64,000 nucleotides of DNA, taken from positions 4,915,001-4,979,000 of the forward strand of contig CANTUR010000166.1 in the NCBI GenBank assembly GCA_947683625.1, given 5' to 3'. Of this stretch, positions 31,423 to 45,032 are shown piece by piece. A program made the position numbers and the translations under genes. The DNA is from Mallotus nudiflorus (taxonomy: Eukaryota; Streptophyta; Magnoliopsida; Malpighiales; Euphorbiaceae). Under the pieces are notes generated by a model. It did not search any database. It saw nothing but the letters and a program-made list of their open reading frames with translations, and was not told the origin of the DNA. Position 1 is the first letter of the stretch. Each line of letters opens with the position of its first letter.

Positions 31423-32189
31423 CCGTGGATTGATTCATTTTATTATTCCACAAATGAACTGAATAATTGCCTTCGTGACTAGCGAATTTATCCCAAAATC
31501 AGTTGCTTTCGGGATTTGGTTAGAAAGAGTATGTAAGATATAGGAACTTCCCTCAACTGTATCAAATATTATATGCTTTAAAGAATGTATGATTAATATA
31601 CTGGATTTCAAAATTTCTCCCTTTTTCTTTGACTATTTTAATTATTATGTAATGCTGAAATTCTTAATATGGAAGCAAATTATCAATGGGAAGAGCGGGG
31701 ATCTAATTTTTAGGAAATATACCCTTTTTTTTCTTTTCTGTTATGATTTCTTAAAAGGTCAATTTTGGATTACACACTCATCCTCACTTAATAGCTCATC
31801 TTATTTAATTAGCTCTTATTTAATTAAAGCTCTTATTTTGTTTTTTCTTTGCTCATCCTTTAAATATATATAATATTGCTCGTCTACTTCAACCATTCAA
31901 CTATTCATTTTTCATTAATTTTATGGTACAAGTTGTTCAAATATGTCTATTTATTTTAATTAAATTAAAAATTCTTAGTTTTGTATTTATTTCATTTAAA
32001 TTATTGCAAATATTTATGTCCCATTATTTTTTATGATAAAAAGTTATTATATCTATCACCATTACTAAAATATTTATTTTAATACTTAAGATTCTATATT
32101 ATTTTCATTATTTTACTCTCACTATCTTTATTTTTATTTGTCTTTTTAAAAAAATACCCTTCTGTGCATCGCGTAAGCCACACGCTATT
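29738..32189. other. AT-rich region without recognised genes
   Basis: Contains a ~55-bp direct duplication (AGTGAATT-AAGACTGCACAATTTCC... near 30893 and 31106) and a (TA)n microsatellite at about 31376-31420. Small reading frames show no family resemblance. Confidence 0.5.
31376..31420. repeat. (TA)n microsatellite
   Basis: A run of about 22 TA units. Confidence 0.85.
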
Positions 32190-33678
32190 TATGAATAAAA
32201 ACTAAGTCCTCTGCACATTTTAAATTTAATTTATTCCTTCTATACAGATGAATGAAAGAATCCAATTTCTTTCACAACAAAAGAAAGAAGTAGGTTGTCC
32301 AAGCACTCTAAAAGTCAACCTTTGAAGTAAAGGTGTATGTGAACCAAAGTAACCCACCAATTTTTAGGATTTGTATCATACATACTAGCAATGCAATTAG
32401 GATCTCCAAATGGCCCTTTTTTTAAAAAAAAAAAAAATTTGCATATTCATTATTAACTCTAATACAATAATCTTTATTAGGAAATAGTCACTTAAGGCAG
32501 TTATTTCTTTTTGTGGATATTTCTGTATCTATATGTAAAAACGATTTACCTTTCCTTTCTTGACGCTATTTATCACTATAAAACTTAAAGACAAAACCAT
32601 AAGTATACACACACATGTACACATAAAGAAATTTGTAGAATTAGATCTCACTTTAATTTTAATAAAATGAGCTAAACAATGAAGTAGAGTGTTGTGCTTT
32701 GCCCAACGTTCCATGAGAATAGTATGGATCTCATCATAGAAAAGAGAAAACTCATGTGATTTCCTTTTTTCTTTCTCATAAATAATTGTTTTCACATTTT
32801 CACTTATAGAATCCCACAATTCATACACTAAATGAAGGCTTGGCTTATTTGTGTCACAAAATCTAATCATATCATAAATAGGTCCAATAAAAGTAAGAAT
32901 GTAATTAATTTTTTCCTAACAATCCTCGTCCACTTTCTTTTCACACACAAACTTAGCTTTTATAACCATCATCTTGATAATGTACCCATTGTTCACTCAT
33001 AACCATTGCTTCTAAAGCATACATGATAAGCTTATATCATTTGAGCATGACAACAACAAAAGCAAAGCATGACCAACCTTATTGAGTGGTTTGTTATAAA
33101 ATTCTTAATTTGCAAAGCATCTCCATGAACTTCAATGATCCATTCAAAAACAATATATGTTTCTCTATTATTGTCCACATTTTTAAGTGCATGTATATTC
33201 TTCAAAGCAAGATTAAGAGTGTGTATAACACAAGAAGTCCATTATATTTAAGGAAGCATACCTTTAATAATTTATCTAGCACTTTTAATTTTTTTTTCAT
33301 TATCAATAATTATTTGGACAAAATTTTCATGGCCAACCTTATTAATTATCTCTTTTAGCAAATTAGCAATGAAATGCTTATTTTCCACTTCACCAAAACA
33401 ATCAATAAATTTAAGAAACATTAGGCCAAATTTAGATGCAACTATAAAATTAATTAAAGGCCTTTCTTGTGGATCACTCCATCCATCACTAACAATGCTG
33501 ACACATTTTTCATACTAAGTGGTACTAATATGTTCCAATAATCTCTCTACATTTGCCTTTTTTGTTGAAGTAAAATGGTCCTTAATTTATTATAATTAGG
33601 AGGCACATAACCACCCCATGAATGATTAGCAGCAAATGAATAAGAACTCATATAATAATTTTTTTTTCCAATTTAAAA
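32190..33678 (-). pseudogene. hAT transposase, C-terminal two thirds (split gene, part 2)
   Basis: Read on the minus strand this resumes the hAT gene whose N-terminus is at 45518-45033. It starts LPFKLEK, then SSYSFAANHSWGGYVPPNYN at about 33650, a DUF659-type region. It continues through many stops and frameshifts to LHLVYELWDS and LLHCLAHF (32870-32640 frame), and ends with the dimerisation segment GPFGDPNCIASMYDTNPK (about 32420-32360) and a decayed CERNW-like motif near 32270. hAT transposases cut and paste DNA with 8-bp target duplications. This copy is inactive. Confidence 0.75.
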
Positions 33679-36073
33679 GGTAGTGTCACACTCCGTCTCT
33701 TGTAGCCCGAGGTTGACTGTTAGTATCTTATCTCGACTCATATAGCTTGAGATGGACACTAAAACCTACTTATCGATCCTCTTTAAATAATCTTTAATAA
33801 AATTAAATAAACTTCACACTTAGCATTTTGTATTTTTTTAGATATAAACATTTATATAGATATAAGTTGAGTTCATACTAAAATAGTAGTAAAGATTAAG
33901 TTAACAATAGTTTAGTATATAATTTATAATAACATATCTATAAAATTTTAAACTTAAAATATATAATATTATAGCCACCAATATAAGAGCAGTACCAAGG
34001 CAAGATCGTTGGGCCAATATTAAATAATCTATTTACAAAACTCCTTAGGATTAAGGGTCCACTATCAAGCCTTGCTATCTGAAAAGATTTTAAAAATAGA
34101 GAAAAATGAGTACAAAAATACTCGGTGAATAGATATTATAAGCATAAAACATTTTATTTAACCAAATATGATGGACTTGTCAAATTAGTAAACTAAAGCA
34201 TTTATAATCAAAATATAAGTCACATGAAATATCAAGTTCACCCCTGCTTTCAAATCATAATAAAAATTCTTTCAAAACATCAACACAACTTTCCTTAGTA
34301 TTAACCAATGTTGTAATGAGCATCACAAACTAGTAATAACATAAAAACCATCATAAACTCACTCTCTAGGTGCACTTGAAGGCTAACCCTTCGACTACAT
34401 TAGCACGGAATGATTCTTCTTCATTTATCGTCCTGCAATCAAGTGTGCACTATTGTCTATTACACAATAGCAACCATTACAATATCAAATGCACATATAT
34501 CACCTTAGCACATACACACATTTCATATAGGGTGGTAGTTCATAAAACTAAATGCAATTTTCATCAAATAATCAATCAAAATTATGTTATTGCATTTTTG
34601 GTTCAATAAGTATTCAAAATCAAACAATTTTCATCATAATTCAAAGAAGTGAAACCATGTAGAGCATAAACTTATTTAAATCACCAAGTAAATAAAATGA
34701 CTTCAAATCAGGTTACAAAACGAAGCATATATTAGTAATACACTTAACTTGCACACTTGAAACCATTATTATTTAAAAGCTTGAAAATTAAACATGTATT
34801 TCAAATAATAATAAGCTGAGTTGAAACAAATCCAATGAATCAATTTAGGTTCATGAAATAACATTAAAAAGCTCATTTTATTGCTATATTAAAAGAGTTA
34901 AATGAATTGAACATATACTCACTAAAATAGCCTACAAAATACCCCTAATCGATTCACTGACCTGCTTACTTACACCTATACTTTCCTTGCCTTTTCTAAC
35001 ACCTAAAATATAAAATTTTATTTATAATTCATCAATATAATAATCTTATACATTGCCCTAATCATACAGTCACCAAGTAATAAACAAAATATATAATTCA
35101 ACTCAATTTTACAAACCTAGTTCATTAATCCTAAAAGGGCTATTTTCAGGCCAAAATTAGAAACATTGCTCATACCTATAGAAAATGAATTTTGAGCCCA
35201 AAATTTAACAAGATTAGAATTATATGTCGACTACATGCTATAAAAATTTCACTTTGTTTGGACAACTATAGAGGGACTTATTGATGGATGAACACAACTA
35301 GGTGAATTTACTTTGATAGATTGAGCATTAAAAATTATAGCTTTGTTAGATCATCATAAAGGCCAACTCAAAACAAAAAAGTTATGGAGGACTTTTCAAA
35401 GTTTTCTTATAATCAAACTAATATTAATTTGGAGTTTTCTATCTTACATTATGATCAAAATATAGAGACTATAAAATTAGGAACTCAAAACCCAAATCAA
35501 TAAAAAACACTTAAAATACTTACCAAATGAATAAATAAAGACCTTTTGAATGATGATTGGCCTAAAATAGTTTTAGACTTCCAAATTCAACTTTCAAAAT
35601 TCAGCTCCACTTGAAGAATTGAAAACTCTTTGTAATCTCTCTTTTTCTCTTATAAGAAAGTGTTAATTTTTCTCTTTATTTCTAAACATATACACTTGAA
35701 TGTAACCAGCCATGACTTAGAGAAGTTTCTAGGGCTTTTTAGGATGAGTCAAAATGTAAAATACTTTATTTGGCCCTTAATGAAATGCTTAAGTTACTTA
35801 TAAACCTTCAAGATTTCAATTATTTAAATCTAGTCCAATTAGTTGTTCTAATTAAGCCTATTTCATCATTAACTTTTTAGTCTTCACCCTTCGCTCCATT
35901 TTTACTCCTAATCCCTTTTATTTTTATAATTTCACTTATTTTGAGTGCCATTAAAATTCAAAAATTGTAGCTCTTTAATCGAGTACAAGTTATGGCTCAA
36001 CTTGATACATTAGCCTAACTAACACAATACTTAATGTACAGGTTTAGGTGTGTAGATGGTGGGGTTTAGCGTG

Positions 36074-38268
36074 ATTCTAAGATTTTAGCAACCATGACAT
36101 TGTTTGAGCTCAGGGCTCTAAAGAACACACTAACCACTGTCACAAAGACATGGCGTGGAGATGAGGAGTCGCCACCCAGGATAATAACTGAGACAAATTG
36201 AAAAGGTGGTACTCGATTCCTTAAAAGAAAGCTAGCACCACAATCAGGAGGTTTTGGATACGGAATACCAACTTCTTTCAATCTCTTGTTCATTTAAAAT
36301 TACTTTATGAATTACTATATTATCCTCATTTACATGCAATTTTATATAAACCCTTACTCTAGTAATTAACTCCAAGGCAAACTAGTAATGAAAATACAAG
36401 TAAATAATGCATTCAATAGAATATATAATCCCTAAGTTAGTTTCATATACATGGATTTTAATTAAATGAACTAAATCTACATATTTTAATTTCCAAGTGA
36501 GCTAAAGACTAATTCTCTTTAATTTTAAATTAAATGGACCTAAGTCTATTTAATTTAATTCTAAAAATGGGTCTAAATCTACAAATTATGAAGGTATTTA
36601 ATTAGTGGGCCTAATTCTCCATGTTGTAATGCTAAGGTGATCTTAAATCTATGAGTTATGAAAAAAGCTTAAATTAAGTGGGCTAAGTCTAAATTAATTA
36701 AATTAAGTAGGCCTCTGTCTAATTTACTAGATGGATCTAAGTTATCTCTAACCTAAAATCTAATTAATTACGGGCCCAAAATGTATTTTTATTAATTAAA
36801 TCTAAAAAACCTAAATTTATTCAAGTGGATTAAAATCTAATATGAGCTTAAGGCCCAAAATATATAAGAATAAACTAACAAGCACAAGACACATAAAAAT
36901 AAATAAACAATCCAAAAAAAAAGTAAACAAGCCCAAAAACAAATAAAACACATTAAAACAATTAAATTAAAAATTAAACAACTAATTAAATTATTTCCTT
37001 CTAAACCCTAATTTTCATTAATATGCAACCTAAATTAACCTACTTCCTCCATTAATTTTAATTAATTACCTAATTAAAACCCTAATTTTACTAACCAATT
37101 AATCAAAATAAATAACCAATCATATATATAATTCCACTTTTCCACTATTGGGGCTATTACAAGAATTTATTGAAAATAATAATAAAAATAATTAATACAA
37201 CTCCAAAAATAAATAAATAAAATAAATCAATAAAAAAACCCTAGAAACTATATCTCTACAAGGTCTTATTCATGACATTCCATGGACCTCTTATGGATTT
37301 GATTCTCAAAATTTAATCATCATGTGTTTTCCTCCATAATCACCATAAAAAAGAATAAAAATTATGGTTAGTGAATAAATAATAAAAATAATAAAACAAA
37401 ATTAAAAATCAATAACATCAAAAGAAATCAAATAAAATAAAATTAGAAGAAGAAGATGATACTTATGGATGATTTTAAAGAAGTACTCCTCAGATTTATA
37501 GAATCATAGTTCTTGATAGGATTTCAAATATTATTCTTCAAAAATTCTTCAAAGATCTTTCATTAATAAATAAAGCAAAAAGAATTTGTAGAGAATAATA
37601 TTTTTTTTCTCTCCTTTTCTTTTGTTCTCCTTTTCTTCTTTTTTTCCTTTCTTTATTTTTTTTACTTTTTTGTTTTGCCTCTCTTCCCTTCGTTTTTTCT
37701 TTTTTCTCCACCTCTTCTCTTTTTTTTCTTCCCCCTATTTTCAGAGCCAAAACACTCATTATATAGGAATACAACTCCAAACTCTAGTTATAAATTGATT
37801 TTTAAAAGACTTTTATTTCCTTAAAAATATTATCAAAATAATTTTAGGAGAATTTCTGACCAATTAGGCCTCAATTTATCTTGAAAAATTTAAATATTTG
37901 AGAAATCGAGGCGGAAGAGGTCTAATTCCGACTGGAATTATATAATTCTGATCGAAATTACATAATTCCAATTGGAATCTAATCAAAATTATACAATTCC
38001 AATCGAAATTAGTATAATTCTGACCTCTTTCTTCTTTTTTTTTTACTTTTAATTACAAAAAGGTTATTGAAAAAATTTAAGTTTTACAATTAGATCCCTA
38101 AAAAGCATTGCAATTTAGTCCATGAAAATATTAAACCCTTTCTTTGAAAAATACAATTAAATCCTTGAAGTTTTAAAGTTCAAATATTGAAGACCTATTC
38201 ATGACATTTTTAGCATTGGAGTCTTTTGTTGCATCCATAACTCATCATCCCGAAATTGGGTGTCTACA
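36074..38268 (-). repeat. 3' LTR of family C
   Basis: 2195-bp direct repeat of 42760-45017, next to the polypurine tract on its right. Confidence 0.7.
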
Positions 38269-38409
38269 GTTGCCCCCTTTTATTGCTGTTTTCTTGACAA
38301 GTTGTGGCAAAGTAAACTAGCACTCAATTTCTTAATTGAAAGTTAGGATACTTACCTGTGCTTCATGAAGCTTTTGCTTATGAACTTGCTATACTAGGAT
38401 GTACAACAT

Positions 38410-39487
38410 TGAAATGACATATCATACTTGGTCGTATGATATTGACTATACTTGGTTGTATAGTTTTGGGTGAAAGGAACTCATTGTACTTGGTTGTATA
38501 ATGCTGACTATACTTGGACGTATAGTCTAAATTGAAAAGGAACATCACACTCGGTTGTATGATGCCAATTTGTATAATCTTGGTTGAAAATACATTATAC
38601 TCAGTTGTACAATGCCAACTACACTCGGTCGTATAGTCTGAGTTGAAAAGAAACATGACACTCGATCGTATGATGCTAATTATACTCAGTTGTATAATCT
38701 TAGTTAAAAATACATTGCACTCGGTAGTACAATGCCGACTACACTCGGTCGTATAGTCTGTTTTGAAAAGAAACACCACACTCGATCGTATGATGTTGAT
38801 TATACTCGGTCGTATAATCTTAATTAAAAATACATTACACTCGATCGTACAATGCCGACTACACTTGGTCGTATAGTCTGAATTGAAAAGAAATATCACA
38901 CTCGATCATATGATGTCAATTATACTCGGTCGTATAATCTTAATTGAAGATACATTGCACTTGGTTGTACAATGCTGACTACAATCGGTTGTATAGTCTG
39001 AATTGAAAAGAAACATCATACTCGGTTGTATGATGCTGATTATACTTGGTTATATAATCTTAATTAAAGATACATTGCACTTAGTCGTACAATGCCACGA
39101 CTAGACTTGGTCGTATAGTCTGAATTGAAAAGAAACATCACACTTGATCATATGATGCCGATTATACTCGGTTGTATAATCTTAATTGAAGATACATTGC
39201 ACTCGATCGTACAATGCCGACTACACTCAGTTGTATAGTCTAAATTGAAAAGAAACATCACACTCGGTCATATGATGCCGATTATACTTGGTTGTATAAT
39301 CTTAATTGAAGATACAATGCACTCGGTCGTACAATGCCGACTACACTCGGTCGTATAGTCTGTTTTTGAAAGAAACATCATACTCGATTGTATGATGCCG
39401 ATTATACTTGGTCGTATAATCTTAATTGAGGATACATTGCACTCGATTGTACAATGCCGACTACACTTGGTTGTATAGTCTGAATTA
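38410..39487. repeat. Satellite-like tandem array, ~120-bp unit, about nine copies, in family C
   Basis: Each ~120-bp unit contains four near-identical ~30-bp sub-units built on ACTCGGTCGTA, alternately followed by TGATGC, TAATCTTAAT, CAATGCCGACT and TAGTCTGAATTG. Unit starts can be followed by the TATAGTCTG motif at about 38631, 38752, 38872, 38992 and so on. It lies just inside the 3' end of the C element, beside the polypurine tract. A 173-residue reading frame (38378-38899, minus) is only the repeat translated, with a ~40-residue period. Confidence 0.9.
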
Positions 39488-42400
39488 TCTTATATGATTA
39501 TGCTACAATCCATAATTGCTCACAAATTTGGTTGTTTGAGTTGAATGCTTTAAATTCTTTATGTCGACTGACTTTGAATTTGTTGTGTTGATTGATTATA
39601 ATTTCTTTGCTGATTGATTTCAATTTTGCTATGCCAACCATCTCTACAAATTGGGTGCACTTTATTTTGGATTTGCAATTCCTATAAACTTGTTGAAGTT
39701 AGTTTCAATAATGATGAATGCACAAAAGTACCTTATAGTGTTAAAAATTTTATCAGAAATTCATCACTTTTCACGAGATAGTGTACACTCAATGAATCTC
39801 ACTATTTTTGACTTTTATGACCGTCATTTATTTGCCATTTACAAAGGTCAGAGGCATTATTAACCATCTTATGCTGAGAACAACTCTTTTACCAAGTGAA
39901 GAGCTTGCTTCCACACCTAATTTTAGGGATAATTTGCTAAATAAAACTCATGGAAATTGAGCATAAAAGATCGAATTCTAAGTATCAAAATAGCCTTTGA
40001 GTTATTTTTGTGCTTTCCTTCCTTATCCGAGAATTCCCTCGTCTTTCTCATGTTACTCATCGTGGATATCACGGGAAAGGTCCTTTGGATACTTATACTC
40101 TTATAGAGCATTGGAGTAAATAGAGCAATTTTTGGCATGGTCCTCTTTTAGTATTCCCCTGCCTTTCTTGTATTATTCAGCATAGATACCACTAGAGGTT
40201 TCATGTTAATACTCTTACTCATTTCTAAGCATTGGAGTAAATTATGCTTGCTCTTATTTCGATTCTCCTCTTAGTATTCCCTTGCCTTTCTCATATTACT
40301 TAGCGTGGACGCCGTTAATGGATTTTTTAGTCATACTCATTTCTGAGCATTGGATTAGATTATATATGCTTTTATTATTTGAAAGACTGAAATGATACTT
40401 TAAAATTCAAGCAATTTATGCTTCATGTCCACAAATTTTTTTTTTGCATTTTCCTCCCTTCGTTTGGGTGTAAAGCAAGCATTAGATTGATTAGAGTTTA
40501 TAAACTCTCAGCATAAAACTGTTAACTACTCATCTGAATTCTAAGAGGCTAATAAAAGAAAGCCACTGTGATTAAAAGTCATGAGATAGGCTTTTCGCAC
40601 ATGATCTCGTAAGGTGGATGAGTTTACTTTCCATTCATGAATTTTATGATTGAGATGTTTATTTATTATAGAATCTAAGGAATAAAGTTTTGTTACTTCC
40701 CTTTATTATCTTGATGAGTGTTAGTCATATAAGATGATACTTCTGATAAATGATTAGCATTTGCAGCCTTTCCCAATCTTATTAACGTATCGGTTCCTTT
40801 CACCTTCTTCATTCTCTTTTATTCTTCCTTGCACAAAATACCATAAGTTAGTATGGTCTATTCACAAGTTAATAAATTTTTTCAAAATGCAATGTTATTC
40901 TTTTTTTGCATTCTTCCTTTTAGATTTGTCTCTGATCGAAAGGTCATAATACTCTACCATTGAAGTTATGACTTTGGGTTGTATTTGTATTTCTACCATT
41001 CCATTAATGCTATAGTAGGGTACTTCATTCCTCTTCTTGATATCTCCTGCAAAAAAGGTTCAGGGGTTAGAGATCTTATTTCATGATCAAATGATTTTCA
41101 GAGAGCATTCATTTTAAGTTTTGAGTGTCTTCTTCCCTTTTTAAGGTTGGTGAATGTATTACTGACATGTTGGATCTTCTCATCACCATATTTCATACCT
41201 TACCCTGGTCTAACTTTTATGGAGAGATATTCCAGATGATGCTCCAGATGAGACTATGGAGATGGATGTTAAATCTGAGGAGCTTGAGCATCCTATCTAG
41301 CCTCTTGAGATTGCCAAGATAAGGTTTCTTGATAATGTTGCTCTTTCTATTTTACTCTTTCAGATGCTTCACACGTAAATACTCTGACTACTTTCTTGTA
41401 CTTTCATAACACTAATTTCAAATGTTAGTAGCAGAGTATTTGCACAATCTTGACTAGGCTTAAAGATTTTATTATGCAAAGTAGGTATATCACAACAGAT
41501 GTATACAAGTGTATGAATGCCATGTATGACATGCATGATCCTAATAGATCTCCTATTTAGAATAGAGCTATATTGTAGCTTGGAGTATGAGAATGAGGTG
41601 AATCATTAATAGCATGTAGGCTTGAGTATTGAATTCTTCGCTATTGGTGCTTTTGATGTTAGAGCTTCAGATACAGTTAATTGGACTGATGACTAGGCTA
41701 GCAAGTGGGGTCCATGGCTTGACATTGGAGCTTGTGATTGATCAATGCACTGTTAAACTTTTCTTTTTGCCATTACTTTTGCTGCATGATACTCGATGTA
41801 CTTGTATACTTCTTTCTACACTGAGATCTTTTGTACTGGCTCTTATACTTCAGTGTTCCATCATTACTCTTCGAATGCAAACTGAATTTGCCCCAAGAGC
41901 TACATTTTTCCCTCAATTCCATTTTGGATTCATTAATGCTATTCTAGTAGTCTTTTTTCATTTTCATGTGCAAGAAACCCAGTTCATTCACTGCTGTTGT
42001 TGATCCTTTGACTTACTAACCCTATTAGTTACAATCTCATACACTGGAGATGTAAAGGAATGGTCAAATTGACTGCAGCGAGTTCTTGATGATGAAATGA
42101 TCTGGATTGGCACTTTGAAGAACTCTTGAATTGAATATTAAGCTTGATATTAATGCAATGGTTGATGATAGTTATAGGATAAGACTTGCAATGCAAGTTA
42201 CTGAGACACTTAAATTCTCAAGGTATAAGAGGATGCTAGGCTTATAAGGAAAATTACAAAAAGGGTGGTAAAAAAAGAAAACATAACTAAAATAGTGATC
42301 TCATAGCTATAATTTAGCTTTCATTATGTATTGTCTTTCTATTTAAATACTTATGCAGTATGATAAAGATGAAATTTAAAATTCAATTTTAATAATTCAT

Positions 42401-42759
42401 TAGGACAAAAATAAGAACATTCATTACATCATATGATACAACTCCTGTTATCAGCCAGTCCAAATTTTTCTCTTTAATTTTTATCTTACTGTTAGTTTTT
42501 CTTTTTTTTCTTTTTTTTCATTTTTTTCTCAAATTTCCTATCTTTAGAAGTTTCATTATGTGATATATAAATGTTCTTTGAATTTGAGTTTGTGCTATGC
42601 TGAATGAATCTAATTGAATTGAATTTATGTCAAACATGCAGATGCGATCAATATCATAATGCACATCACCATTAGGATGTACATTACACAAGTAAGTATG
42701 ATAAGAATTTATATCATTGATCACTAAAACAAAAGAAGTTTTAAAGAAACTAAAATTTT
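39488..42759. other. Interior of family C without recognised coding sequence
   Basis: Contains about three copies of a ~125-bp repeat at 40010-40380 (AGTATTCCC-TGCCTTTC... and GAGCATTGGAGTAAAT motifs). The remainder gives only short frames with no family resemblance to gag, protease, RT or integrase on either strand. Confidence 0.45.
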
Positions 42760-45017
42760 ATTTAATATTTTAGCAACTATGACATTGTTTGAGCTCAGGG
42801 CTCTAGAGAACACACTAACCACTGTCACAAAGACATGGCATAGAGATGAGGAGTCGCCATCCAAGGTAATAACTGAGACAAATAAAAAAGGTGGTACTCG
42901 ATTCCTCAAAAGAAAGCTAGCACCATAACCAGGAGATTCTGAATACAGAATACCAACTTCTTTTAGTCTCGTGTTCATTTAGAATTACTTTATGAATTAC
43001 TATATTATCCTCTATTTATATGCAATTTCATATAAACCCTTATTCTAGCAATTAACTCCAAGGCAAACTAATCATGAAAATACAAGTAAATAATGCATTC
43101 AATAGAACATATAATCCCTAAGTTAGTCTAATATACATGGATTTTAATTAAGTCAACTAAATCTACATATTTTAATTTAGACGTGAGCTAAAGACTAATT
43201 CCCTTTAATTTTAAATTAAATGGAACTAAGTCTATTTAATTTAATTCTAAATATGGGTCTAAATCTACAAATTATGAAGGTATTTAAATTAGTGGACCTA
43301 ATTCTAAATGTTGTAATGCTAAGGTGATCTTAAATCTATAAGTTATGAAAAAGGCTTAAATTAAGTGAGTTAAGTCTAAATTAATTAAATTAAGCGGGCC
43401 TCTGTCTAATTTACTAGATAGGCCTAAATTATCTCTAACCTAAAATCTATTTAATTATGGGCCTAAAATGCATTTTTATTAATTAAACCTGAAAAACCTA
43501 AATTTATTTAAGTGGATTAAAATCTAATATGGGTTTAAGGCCCAAAACACATAAGAATAAATTAACAAGTACAAAACACATAAAAATAAATAAACAATCC
43601 CATAAACAAATAAAGTAAACAAGCCCAAAAACAAATAAAACACATTAAAATAATTAAATTAAAGATCAAACAACTAATTAAATTATTTCCTTCTAAATCC
43701 TAATTTTCATTAACATGCAACCTAAATTAACCCACTTCCTCCATTAATTTTAATTAATTACCCAATTAAAACCCTAATTTTACTAACCAATTAATCAAAA
43801 TAAACAAGCAATCACATATATAATTCCACTATTCCCATTATTAGGGCTATTACAATAATCTATTGAAAATAATAATAAAAATAATTAAAAAAACCCCAAA
43901 AATAAATAAATAAAATAAAGCAATAAAATAAAATAATAAAAAAAACCCTAGAAACTATATTTCTATAAGGTTTTATCCATGGCATTCCATGGACCTCTTA
44001 TGCATTTGATTCTCTAAATTTGATCATCATGTGTTTTCCTCCATAATCACCATAAAAAAGAATAAAAATTATGGTAAGTGAATAAATAATAAAAATAATA
44101 AAACAAAATTAAAAATCAATAACATCAAAAGAAATCAAATAAAATAAAATTAGAAGAAAAAGATGATACTTATGGATGATTTTAAGGAAGTGCTCCTCAG
44201 ATTTATAGAATCATAGTTCTTGATAGGACTTTAAATATTATTCTTCAAAAATTCTTCAAAGATCTTTCATTAATAAATAAAGCAAAAAGAATTTGTAGAG
44301 AATAATATTTTTTTTCTCTCTTTTTCTTTCGTTCTCCTCTTCTTCTTTTTTGCCTTTCTTTGTTTTTTCTTTTTTGTTTTTCCTCTCTTCCCTTTGTTTT
44401 TTCTTTTTTCTCCCCCTCTTCTCTTTTTTTTTCTTCCTCCTATTTTCAGAGCCAAAACACTCCTTATATAGGGATACAACTCCTTATATAGGGATACAAC
44501 TCCAAACCCTAGTTATAAATTGATTCCTAAAAGACTTTTATTTCCTTTAAAACATTATCAAAATAATTTTAGGAGAATTTCAGACCAATTAGGACTCAAT
44601 TTATCCTAGAAAATTCTAGAACCCGAGGTGGAAGAGGTCTAATTCCAATTGGAATTGTGTAATTTCGATCAGAATTATATAATTCCAATCAGAATTATAC
44701 AATTCTGATAGGAATTAATATAATTCCAATCAGAATTATACAATTCTGATCGGAATTAATATAATTCCAACCTCTTTCTTCCTTTCTTTTTTTACTTTTA
44801 ATTATAAAAGGGTCCTTGAAAGAATTTAAATTTTGCAATTAGATCCTTAAAAAGCATTGCAATTTGGTCCATGAAAACATTAAATTCTTTCTTTAAAAAA
44901 TGCAATTAGATCCTTAAAGTTTTAAAGTTCAAATATTGAAGACTTATCCATGACATTTTTACCATTGGAGTCTTCTGTCGCATCCATAACTCATCATCCC
45001 GAAATTAAGTGTCTATA
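42760..45017 (-). repeat. 5' LTR of family C
   Basis: 2258-bp direct repeat of 36074-38268. Its outer edge joins the first ten bases of family B. Confidence 0.7.
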
Positions 45018-45032
45018 GGGTGTTACAAATAG

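Larger units (their letters stand above)
36074..45017 (-). mobile_element. Family C LTR retrotransposon (non-coding, 8.9 kb) with ~2.2-kb LTRs
   Basis: Minus-strand orientation. The LTRs 42760-45017 (5') and 36074-38268 (3') are direct repeats over their length, including a pyrimidine-rich stretch (about 37610-37730 and 44310-44440), the GAGCTCAGGGCTCTA block and repeated AATTCCGATC-type motifs. The 3' LTR starts TGTAGACACCC and is preceded by a polypurine tract AAAAGGGGGCAAC (about 38281-38269). The 5' LTR start has mutated to TATAGACAC. Flanks are CACCC and CACGC (4 of 5). The 4.5-kb interior holds two tandem arrays and no recognisable gag, RT or integrase, so it is probably a non-autonomous derivative. 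No convincing PBS is left. Confidence 0.7.
33684..45027 (-). mobile_element. Family B solo-LTR-like element inserted in the hAT gene, interrupted by C
   Basis: On the minus strand it starts TGTAACACCC (45027-45018), is immediately interrupted by family C, and resumes at TAAACCCCACC (36068) down to GTGTGACA at 33684. Without C it is about 2.4 kb. It sits inside the hAT coding sequence, between codons for IGSL and LPFKLEK. The flanking pentamers are CTATT and CTACC, matching at three of five. The body is collinear with the B copy at 9053-18183. No coding capacity was seen. Confidence 0.6.

Noticed and set aside
37538..37780. Lys/Glu/Arg-rich frames in 37538-37780 and 44270-44479
   Set aside because: Translation of the pyrimidine-rich stretch present in both family C LTRs; not an independent gene.
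38378..38899. 173-residue minus-strand frame with repeated TTECSRHCTTECNVF-like units
   Set aside because: It is simply a translation of the 120-bp tandem array; the open frame follows from the unit length being a multiple of three.
36074..45017. CRISPR-like array interpretation of the 120-bp repeats
   Set aside because: Repeats are contiguous and diverged with no unique spacers, and the context is a plant retrotransposon.
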